This document shows positions 8,258-14,801 of a stretch of 35,793 nt of DNA, piece after piece (the stretch's first letter is position 1; the number at the start of each line of letters is the position of its first letter). The stretch comes from a virus. The notes under the pieces were generated by a model, which was not told the DNA's origin, ran no database searches, and worked only from the letters and a program-made list of their open reading frames with translations. A program made the position numbers and the translations under genes. The stretch spans positions 1 through 35,793 of the IMG/VR virus record IMGVR_UViG_3300013233_000312; one strand, 5' to 3'.

Positions 8258-8644
8258 ATGAGAATTTTTGAAGGTGATACATCTTCTTGGGGCAGTAAGG
8301 TAAATTTCGTCGATGACGCTGGCGTGTTCGTGGGGTTCGACCTAGAGAAGTCTTGTTGTGAGGAGGCTGGGTGGTGCCTTGCTACCGCTATCCTCCCATT
8401 TAATGAGGCCACTGACGCGGCTTTTGAGCCAGTGCAGGACGTAGACAAATACTCTTTTGACCGCGACTTCTTCGTATCTGTAGCAGACCCAGCTCTAGAT
8501 GAAGGCAATATGGTTGTGTTCAAGCTGCAAGCTTCGGCGCTGCCTGATTTATACCTGCACATCTACAATGCACATAATGGGTACTACGGGCATGGCGTTA
8601 CCGTTGAGCATGATGGGGAGGTTGTCAGAGATGAAACCCTTTGA
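8258..8644 (+). CDS. conserved hypothetical protein (SCCEEAGW motif)
   Basis: A 128-aa protein with a pattern I know from uncharacterised phage and bacterial proteins: WGSKVNFVDD, then FDLEKSCCEEAGW with paired Cys, DRDFFVSVADP, EGNMVVFKL and a C-terminal HIYNAHNGYYGHGV. No activity is known to me. The ATG at 8258 comes three bases after the nuclease stop, with GGGA upstream; the frame extends upstream but would overlap the nuclease gene. Its end overlaps the helicase start by 14 nt. The Cys pair and conserved His might bind a metal, which is inference. Confidence 0.7.
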   Translation: MRIFEGDTSSWGSKVNFVDDAGVFVGFDLEKSCCEEAGWCLATAILPFNEATDAAFEPVQDVDKYSFDRDFFVSVADPALDEGNMVVFKLQASALPDLYLHIYNAHNGYYGHGVTVEHDGEVVRDETL

Positions 8645-9938
8645 TTATCAAGTAGCTATGTACAAAGAGGCGCTGCCGATCTTGAAGAAGTACGGCCTTG
8701 TGTATCTATCAGCGCAGGAGCGCGTGGGTAAGACCCTCACCTCTATTTTAGTTGCCGAAGCCTGCAAAGACAGCGTAACTAAGGTGTTGGTGTTGACCAA
8801 ACGCAAAGCCGTGGCTGGTTGGGAGGAGACCCTAGCCGCCTACCAACACAACAAAGAGTACACAGTCACAACGTATCAGATGCTGGCTAAGCAGATCGTC
8901 AAACCGGATTTAGTTATTATTGACGAAGCTCATGCGTATCTAGCTGCGGTGCCGAAAGCGTCAAAAACTCAGCAGGCGGTGCGGAAGGCTTGCTTGGGGC
9001 TGCCGATCATCTTTATCTCAGCCACCCCCCATGCCCAAGGCCATCACCAACTGTTTCACCAGTTGCAAGTGTCCAGCTTTAGCCCTTGGGCGAAGTTCAA
9101 AACCTTCTACGCTTGGTTCCGGACGTATGGCATACCTAAAAGCATTCAGGTACACGGCAAGACGATCAATCAGTACACCACCACCAAGGCGGATTTGTGC
9201 CGCCAAGGTGTCGCCCACTTGTTTGTCACTCGCACAAGAGCGGCGCTAGACTTCCCGCATGAGCCTAACGACAAGCTGCATTTTGTCCCGCTCTCAGAAG
9301 AGACCAAAGCCCTCTACAATGCGCTGCTGAAAGATAAAATGCTTGTCGTTGACCCGATAGAACGATCTTTTGTGGCTGATAGCTCTATGAAGCTTAGGGC
9401 ATCGCTGCACATGTTGGAGGGGGGTGTCTTAAAATGGCGGTTCCCTTGTGAGACACCTACCCAGATCAACCAAGCCATTAAGCAGCTCCCCGCGACGGTG
9501 TGTAATACAGTTATGACTACAGAGACGTTAGATGGTGTTTCTATGCCTAGCGTGTATTTAATGCTTGATAGCCTAGAAAAGGTAGAGTACATTAAGCGTC
9601 ATTGGGGCGACACGAAAGATTTAGTTATCTTCTACCAATACAAAGCTGAATTATTCAAGCTGCAAGATCACTTCAAGAAGGCTCAACTGCTCCAAGGCAC
9701 ATCGTATGCCGAAGGAGTGGAGCTAAGTCACATAGACACTTGTGTGGTGTACAGTATGGACTGGTCAACAGCACGATACGTTCAGCGCCGAGCGCGGCAG
9801 GCAGGCTTCAACAGAGATAAGCCAATTGTCGTGCATTACTTACTTGCAGAGGGTGCAGTATCCGCGCAAGTTTACAACACAGTGGCGGTCAACAAGAAAA
9901 ATTTTGTTGACTCCATGTTTGAGGAGTTACCACTATGA
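8631..9938 (+). CDS. SNF2-like DEAD/H-box helicase/translocase
   Basis: A 435-aa superfamily 2 ATPase. Motif I is SAQERVGKT (residues 28-35), a variant of the SNF2 DEMGLGKT form; motif II is DEAH (98-101); motif III is SAT (130-132); motif VI is QRRARQAGF (from Q385). The order and spacing fit SNF2-type translocases that many phages encode beside a VRR-NUC nuclease. It may remodel forks or recombination intermediates. The ATG at 8631 lies 14 nt inside the previous gene with GGGAGG upstream; the longer open frame from 8499 is not used, because it reads antiphase through the preceding gene. Coupled by ATGA to the ligase gene. Confidence 0.85.
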   Translation: MKPFDYQVAMYKEALPILKKYGLVYLSAQERVGKTLTSILVAEACKDSVTKVLVLTKRKAVAGWEETLAAYQHNKEYTVTTYQMLAKQIVKPDLVIIDEAHAYLAAVPKASKTQQAVRKACLGLPIIFISATPHAQGHHQLFHQLQVSSFSPWAKFKTFYAWFRTYGIPKSIQVHGKTINQYTTTKADLCRQGVAHLFVTRTRAALDFPHEPNDKLHFVPLSEETKALYNALLKDKMLVVDPIERSFVADSSMKLRASLHMLEGGVLKWRFPCETPTQINQAIKQLPATVCNTVMTTETLDGVSMPSVYLMLDSLEKVEYIKRHWGDTKDLVIFYQYKAELFKLQDHFKKAQLLQGTSYAEGVELSHIDTCVVYSMDWSTARYVQRRARQAGFNRDKPIVVHYLLAEGAVSAQVYNTVAVNKKNFVDSMFEELPL

Positions 9939-11176
9939 AACTACAGAAATTACTCACGAAGCTGTCCACCTTGACCGGGGCAGCTAAGGTTCGTTGTTTA
10001 GCTGCTGGCTTGAAAGACCCTGAGCTAGCTCTTGATACCGTCATGACTTTGACGTACGCCCCCACAAGAACCTACGGGGTGACGCTGCCAGTACCTAAGA
10101 GCTTTAAGGGCGTGAAGCCACTCAGCACTGCCGACTACCGGCTGCTTGACTCACTGGCAGACCGCCGAGCATCAGGAGATTACGCCAAAAAACGTGCCGC
10201 CGAAGCAGCGGGGCTAAACCCCCTCATGGCGTTCATCATCAACCGAGACCTACGCATCGGCATGGGGGTGGCTTCAATCAACAAAGCCTACCGCATCGAG
10301 CAAGGCCGAGACTTAATCAAAACATTTAAATGTCAGTTAGCTAAGAAGGCTGAGCCAGCTAAGATGACGTACCCTGTGTGGGTGGAGCCTAAGCTTGACG
10401 GGGTACGGGTGCTGGCGCGGCTGGGGCAGCGTGTAGAATTGTACACACGCCAAGGTAAGCAGATTTATCTGCCAGAGCTTGAGCAATGGCTACAAGACGC
10501 TAATTTAGATGGCCTGCTTGACGGGGAGCTTATCTACAACGATGGGGCTACATCAGCAGACCGATCTAAAATCAGCGGTGCTGTATTGACGGCTATGCAC
10601 GAAGGCTATGTTAATGAGAGCAAACTCACTTTTAAGGTGTTCGATTATCTGACCGTCAGTGAGTGGGTGTTGCAAGTAGGCAGCGAGGAGTACGAAGACC
10701 GCCGCGAAGAGGTAGCTCGCATCATCAAGCACTTAGGTACTGATAAGGTGTCACTGGTCCCTGTGACTAAATGCCACACCCCTGCCGAGGTTAACGCCTG
10801 TTACGAAGCCGCAATCACCGCAGGCACCGAGGGCATCATTGTCAAGAGACCTAAGCATGTATACGCCTTCAAGCGTTGTGCTGATTGGGGCAAGATGAAG
10901 GCAGTTAATACGGCGGATCTGCGCTGTGTTGGCTTCAAGGTCGGCAAAGGTAAGTACCAAGGTCAAATTGGCGCACTGGCCTGTGAAGGTGTCGTGGACG
11001 GTGTTCAGGTGTCGGTGCATGTTGCTGGCCTGACTGACGAACAGCGCAAAGCCCCAATGACAACCTTCTTAGGTAAAACCATTGAAGTGGCCTACAACAG
11101 CGTCACTACAGAACGGGTTACAGGTAATAAGAGCCTGTTCTTACCTAGATTTGTTTGTGTGAGGATCGACAAATGA
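9935..11176 (+). CDS. ATP-dependent DNA ligase
   Basis: Seals nicks between Okazaki fragments. The 413-aa protein has the nucleotidyltransferase motifs in order: motif I EPKLDGVR with the AMP-accepting lysine K153, TRQGKQ, LDGEL, FDYL, EGIIVKRP and WGKMKA, followed by a C-terminal OB-fold. The N-terminal 140 residues resemble the extra domain seen in larger phage ligases. Start by ATGA overlap with the helicase stop; its own stop overlaps the VRR-NUC start the same way. The length is normal for the family. Confidence 0.92.
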   Translation: MKLQKLLTKLSTLTGAAKVRCLAAGLKDPELALDTVMTLTYAPTRTYGVTLPVPKSFKGVKPLSTADYRLLDSLADRRASGDYAKKRAAEAAGLNPLMAFIINRDLRIGMGVASINKAYRIEQGRDLIKTFKCQLAKKAEPAKMTYPVWVEPKLDGVRVLARLGQRVELYTRQGKQIYLPELEQWLQDANLDGLLDGELIYNDGATSADRSKISGAVLTAMHEGYVNESKLTFKVFDYLTVSEWVLQVGSEEYEDRREEVARIIKHLGTDKVSLVPVTKCHTPAEVNACYEAAITAGTEGIIVKRPKHVYAFKRCADWGKMKAVNTADLRCVGFKVGKGKYQGQIGALACEGVVDGVQVSVHVAGLTDEQRKAPMTTFLGKTIEVAYNSVTTERVTGNKSLFLPRFVCVRIDK

Positions 11177-11484
11177 GGAGTGAGACCCAAGAGCAGGCCA
11201 GCATTGTCCGATGGCTTGAGGCAAACGGCTTTGTGGCGGTCAGAATCGTGGCCGCAAGCAAAGCTGGCGTAAGTGACATTGTGGCCTGTACACCTAAAGG
11301 TGCTTTCTTAGCTGTTGAGGTTAAGCGGGAGGATGGCGGCAAAGTGTCGCCATTACAGCAGCGGTTTTTGCAGTCTGTGACAGCAGCTACAGGTACGGCG
11401 TTTGTTGTGAGCGGCTACACTCACTTCTTAGATTTGATGGAGCAGACGTACCCAGAGCTGTTCTCAGGGTACCGAGGCTACTAA
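11173..11484 (+). CDS. VRR-NUC domain nuclease
   Basis: A 103-aa stand-alone VRR-NUC protein of the PD-(D/E)XK superfamily. Visible: E7 in the first helix, GVSDIVAC with D35, and AVEVKRED with E49 and K51, then SPLQQRF. Such proteins are thought to cut branched DNA, and in phages often sit beside an SNF2-like helicase, as here. The ATG at 11173 overlaps the ligase stop, with GAGG eight bases upstream. It is the last gene of the rightward operon; its TAA overlaps the TAG of the convergent late gene and no terminator is seen between them. Confidence 0.85.
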   Translation: MRSETQEQASIVRWLEANGFVAVRIVAASKAGVSDIVACTPKGAFLAVEVKREDGGKVSPLQQRFLQSVTAATGTAFVVSGYTHFLDLMEQTYPELFSGYRGY

Positions 11485-11807
11485 CCCAAAAGCTTAATCA
11501 AGGTAGTGGCCACTGCGCTGCTACCGACCCCAGCTAAACCCAAGCCCATTACCAAGCCAGAGCCACGGTTCTTTAGCTCTTTTATATTCGCTAAGGCAGG
11601 CATTACGGTGTCGGTCAACAACTTTCTAGTTTCAGTGTTGGCCTTACAATTACCCTCCATCTGTTTAGTGACATCCCGAAGCACTAATTTAATTTCGGCT
11701 ACGTCCTTAGCCGTTTCGGAAGCTGCTTTTTGCAGCACATCCATCGTTTTGCCATCATATTGTCGCCGTAATTCCAACTCAAACAGGCGTTCGTCAGGGG
11801 TACTCAC
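11481..11807 (-). CDS. coiled-coil protein with C-terminal membrane segment (holin-like candidate)
   Basis: Last gene of the leftward late operon, 108 aa from a GTG at 11807 with GGAG nine bases upstream (a longer frame begins at a TTG at 11822). The body is a charged helical region with coiled-coil character (residues about 15-80), followed by one hydrophobic Gly/Ala-rich segment GLVMGLGLAGVGSSAVATTLIKLLG at the very C-terminus. This layout recalls XhlA-type lysis proteins and other tail-anchored phage proteins. It could aid lysis, but the M15 endolysin lies elsewhere, so the role is uncertain. Confidence 0.6.
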   Translation of the reverse strand: MSTPDERLFELELRRQYDGKTMDVLQKAASETAKDVAEIKLVLRDVTKQMEGNCKANTETRKLLTDTVMPALANIKELKNRGSGLVMGLGLAGVGSSAVATTLIKLLG

Positions 11808-11824
11808 TATTAAGGTCTCCAAGG

Positions 11825-12424
11825 TTAAGGTTTGTGTCTGTCTAATTCTATGATCTCGATCCAGCAGCCGATGATTGAGGTGACTGAGTACCTAAATTGG
11901 TTGGTGGCCACCCCCGACAATGCCCTTAGCTCAATGACTTTTTGGGCTGCTGCTGTGTCTACAATTGCGTTGCACATATTGATATGGCTGTTGCGCTTCT
12001 GCTTAGCTGTAGCGTAGGAGCAGCCTTCATTGCCGATGGGCAGCCCTGTGGTCACATCATATATTTGGAACCTGTGGAACGGGTCTTTGGTGACAGGCCG
12101 CTTGTGCGAGTAGCCTTTAACCAGATAGATGCCACCTTGAGCTAAGGTGATCCGACCGACCGACGGGGTGTTAGTCAAAATAGAGTAGGGTGAGACCGTA
12201 TCCACGGTGATCTCTGATAGGTTGCCACTTGTTACCAGCGGTGCGTCAAATTGGACGTGATCGCCTATACCTGCGGGGATCGCAACCAGCGGTGCTGCTG
12301 GCTCAGACATAAAATAGTTCTTAGGCGTTTTAGCCCACATATTTTGACTTGTGTACGTCCATTGTACGCCTTGGTTGTCTCTGTACCTAAGTCCTGCGGT
12401 GGGGTTTGGGGTTGCTTGCGCCAT
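11825..12424 (-). CDS. fibre-tip protein, third of three paralogs
   Basis: A 199-aa protein, paralogous to the two genes upstream. It begins MAQATPNPTAGLRYRDNQGVQWTY, a divergent copy of the shared N-terminal P-x-x-G-x-x-Y-x-D module, followed by GIGDHVQF, VTVDTVSPYS-like and SVGRITL, the core shared by all three. The beta-rich C-terminus looks like a small jelly roll of the C1q/TNF type seen in receptor-binding tips. It most likely binds the host surface or caps the fibre. Coupled to the preceding gene with GGAG before the ATG. Confidence 0.65.
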   Translation of the reverse strand: MAQATPNPTAGLRYRDNQGVQWTYTSQNMWAKTPKNYFMSEPAAPLVAIPAGIGDHVQFDAPLVTSGNLSEITVDTVSPYSILTNTPSVGRITLAQGGIYLVKGYSHKRPVTKDPFHRFQIYDVTTGLPIGNEGCSYATAKQKRNSHINMCNAIVDTAAAQKVIELRALSGVATNQFRYSVTSIIGCWIEIIELDRHKP

Positions 12425-12427
12425 TGG

Positions 12428-12997
12428 TTAAATCTCCAAAATCATCAAAGAACAGCCGCCATAATTTATATCCCCAAAGAAGGGCGCAATGGGCAGCCCT
12501 GAGATTTTCCGGATCTCGATTACTTCGGGGGTCAGCCCTGTCTGGATTACAGCGGTTGCAGGGGCTTGCATCGTGTTAACCACCTTATCTTTACCGAACT
12601 GCATCCCAGTGTTGCCTGTAAACGAGGCAGTGGTCAGGTTATACACACCAAAAACTATCTGGTTGTTAACACCGGCTGCTTGGGCGTTCTCCACCCAAAA
12701 AGCCTCAATCTGGTAGCTTTTATTAGGCTTCAAAGTGATGCGACCGACAGAAGCGCCAGCTAAATTCGTGTAGATGCTGGCCGTGTCCAACACGATACTT
12801 GTGCCAGAACTCTGCTGGATCGTAGCGAACGGGATGTGGTCGCCAATAGCCGCAGGAACTAAAGGTGCGATACCACGCGAGGCCAACAAGTAACCGAGCG
12901 GTTGCTTCTCCCAAGCTGCGCCGTTCCATGTATACGAGTACCCCCTGTCGTCATCGTACGGGGTGCCTATGATGGGTGTTGCAGGTGCTTGTGCCAT
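12428..12997 (-). CDS. fibre-tip protein, second of three paralogs
   Basis: A 189-aa paralog. N-terminal module MAQAPATPIIGTPYDDDRGYSYTWNGAAWEK, then AIGDHIPF, LDTASIYTNLAGASVGRITL and a beta-rich C-terminus ending GGCSLMILEI. The GASVGRITL core is identical to that of the first paralog. The ATG overlaps the previous stop as TAATG. The repetition suggests local gene duplication followed by divergence, as expected for receptor-binding proteins under host-range selection. Confidence 0.65.
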   Translation of the reverse strand: MAQAPATPIIGTPYDDDRGYSYTWNGAAWEKQPLGYLLASRGIAPLVPAAIGDHIPFATIQQSSGTSIVLDTASIYTNLAGASVGRITLKPNKSYQIEAFWVENAQAAGVNNQIVFGVYNLTTASFTGNTGMQFGKDKVVNTMQAPATAVIQTGLTPEVIEIRKISGLPIAPFFGDINYGGCSLMILEI

Positions 12998-13572
12998 TAC
13001 AATTCCCTCACTTCAATGTATGAGCCTTTAGCTAAGACTGTGGTATCGAAAGTAGGTGCGCCGCCGGTCAGCAGCATGGTTAGCTGCAATTCAACCTGCA
13101 CAATACCACCAAACGTATCAACAAACGCCGAGGCTGGCACGAAGCCGTTGTTAGCATTAAAAGCACCGCTGTGGCTTCGGCCTTGTCTGCCAATAAGTGT
13201 CGGGGCGGTCGCTACTGTGGAGAACTGGAATTTAACCGTATCCTGAGGGACTACAGCCCCATCAAGCATCCACATTCCCGTTAGTTGGAATCGCTTACCG
13301 CTTAGCGTAATGCGCCCCACAGAAGCCCCAAACACGTTGGTGTACGGTGAGACCGTATCGTACCCGATCCCAGAGCCTTGCGACTCTGTAATTACAGTTA
13401 GATCTAAGTGATCTCCTACTATGGGGTTAATAGCAGGCCGAGAGACCCCCGCACTGGCGGCAAGCAGGTACGCCTTCTTAGCAGGCTCCCACGTTGTACC
13501 GTTCCATACGAACGTCTTGTGCAGATCGGAGTATTCATCCCCAATGGCAGGGGCAGAGGGTGCTTGAGGCAT
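12997..13572 (-). CDS. fibre-tip protein, first of three paralogs
   Basis: A 191-aa paralog beginning MPQAPSAPAIGDEYSDLHKTFVWNG, with VGDHLDL, YDTVSPYTNVFGASVGRITL and a predicted jelly-roll C-terminus ending SYIEVREL. I take the ATG at 13572, which overlaps the fibre stop as TAATG and has GGAAGG seven bases upstream; an upstream in-frame start at 13587 would lie inside the fibre gene. The N-terminal module matches the last residues of the upstream fibre protein, so the two may interact or share an ancestor. Confidence 0.65.
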   Translation of the reverse strand: MPQAPSAPAIGDEYSDLHKTFVWNGTTWEPAKKAYLLAASAGVSRPAINPIVGDHLDLTVITESQGSGIGYDTVSPYTNVFGASVGRITLSGKRFQLTGMWMLDGAVVPQDTVKFQFSTVATAPTLIGRQGRSHSGAFNANNGFVPASAFVDTFGGIVQVELQLTMLLTGGAPTFDTTVLAKGSYIEVREL

Positions 13573-14792
13573 TAGACGGCCTTCCAAAAGCTGGCTAAAG
13601 GTTCGATGACGTAGGTGTATTTGATACCTGACGCTTGATCGTAGAGTGTGTCACCGCCAACAGGGTGTGTGGGAAGTGTAGCTGCTAAGCTGGCGACAGT
13701 GAAGTGTTGCACCTCAACAGCCCAAGCACCCCAAGTTTGCAGGAAGGTGTTAACCAGCTTGCGATGGTAGACCCGCGTGAAGTGGTCAGCGTACAGCTCA
13801 AGCACGGTGCGGCTGGCTTGGTCATCCTGCACGGTGAATTCAGAGGTGGCCGACATACTAGGAGCTAAGTTAAGACGGGTGCCAGCCGAGCCTGCTAGGA
13901 GGTACTGGTGGGTGTCAAGAGCAGCAGGCGCAGCATCAAAATCGTAAACCGTCACACCAGCTACCGATGGCGCAACACGGATAACATCGCCGACCGGCTG
14001 TTTATAAGTGGAGCTGCTGTTAAACCCCCAAGTGTTCGTGGTTGCGTTGTTTAGCTTGAACTCTAACGTGGCGCTCTCACCGGCTGGCACTGATACTAAG
14101 CCGACAGCGTTGCCAGCAGCATCGACAAAGGACGGCTGGAAGTTGAAGTCTGACGCTGTGTTAGTAAGGGAGTTGTTAACTAAAATAACCCGCAAGTTTT
14201 TGGCACTTACGGAAGCGTTCAGAGGGGCAAAAATCTGGACTGGCGCATCCACGGTGTTCGTTGCTGTCACTTCCAACCACTCATAAGCTGAGGTGGCACT
14301 GTAGCCTGTGGCCGGTGCGTCGGTAACAGCAAACCGGCTGGTAGCGTTGGAGATATTCGCCCAATTAGCTGCTGTGAACGCGGCATCAGTATTGGCTGTA
14401 GTCGTAGACCACAATGAGCCTTGATACTCCACAACATCACCGACTGCGTAAGCATTACCGCCTACCCAAGCCGACACACCGCCACCGCCAGACGCTACGG
14501 CTTGCAGCAGCCACCGGCCTACGCCGTGCGCTGGGGTGATGACCGTGGTGCCATCAGCAACAGCAGTGCTGGCCGCATCATAAGCAAAAGAACCTAAAAC
14601 AGCCCCCTGCACAATTCGGGCATGGGTGTACTCGACAGGGAGGGCAATCAGATCGGCTACAGAGCTAAGTAACCACTCTAGGCCGATGGGATCGACGTTG
14701 ACCGTAGCACCGCCACGGATTTGAGTGGTTGGGGTCAGCCCGATAAGAAAATCCTGCCGAGTTGCTAAAGCTTTTTCAATTGTGGTGGCCAT
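13572..14792 (-). CDS. tail fibre/receptor-binding protein with carbohydrate-binding-like module
   Basis: A 406-aa tail protein. Residues 66-98 (LGSFAYDAASTAVADGTTVITP...GRWLLQ) are typical of the head-binding or linker parts of phage tail fibres and spikes. Residues 109-144 (WVGGNAYAVGDVVEYQG...TAANW) resemble the carbohydrate-binding module family 5/12 of chitinases. The rest is beta-rich, and the last 34 residues (PVGGDTLYDQASGIKYTY) match the N-terminal module of the three following genes. It lies right after the large ejection protein gene, with AAGGAA before the ATG. Adhesion is inferred from modules and position; no enzymatic site is visible. Confidence 0.75.
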   Translation of the reverse strand: MATTIEKALATRQDFLIGLTPTTQIRGGATVNVDPIGLEWLLSSVADLIALPVEYTHARIVQGAVLGSFAYDAASTAVADGTTVITPAHGVGRWLLQAVASGGGGVSAWVGGNAYAVGDVVEYQGSLWSTTTANTDAAFTAANWANISNATSRFAVTDAPATGYSATSAYEWLEVTATNTVDAPVQIFAPLNASVSAKNLRVILVNNSLTNTASDFNFQPSFVDAAGNAVGLVSVPAGESATLEFKLNNATTNTWGFNSSSTYKQPVGDVIRVAPSVAGVTVYDFDAAPAALDTHQYLLAGSAGTRLNLAPSMSATSEFTVQDDQASRTVLELYADHFTRVYHRKLVNTFLQTWGAWAVEVQHFTVASLAATLPTHPVGGDTLYDQASGIKYTYVIEPLASFWKAV

Positions 14793-14801
14793 TCTTGTTC
14801 C

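Noticed and set aside
8499-8630. Longer helicase N-terminus from 8499
   Set aside because: It reads antiphase through the upstream gene, is Cys/Met-rich and unlike SNF2 proteins; the ATG at 8631 has a good ribosome binding site.
11825-14792. Diversity-generating retroelement acting on the fibre-tip array
   Set aside because: No reverse transcriptase gene and no template/variable repeat pair with A-biased changes was seen.
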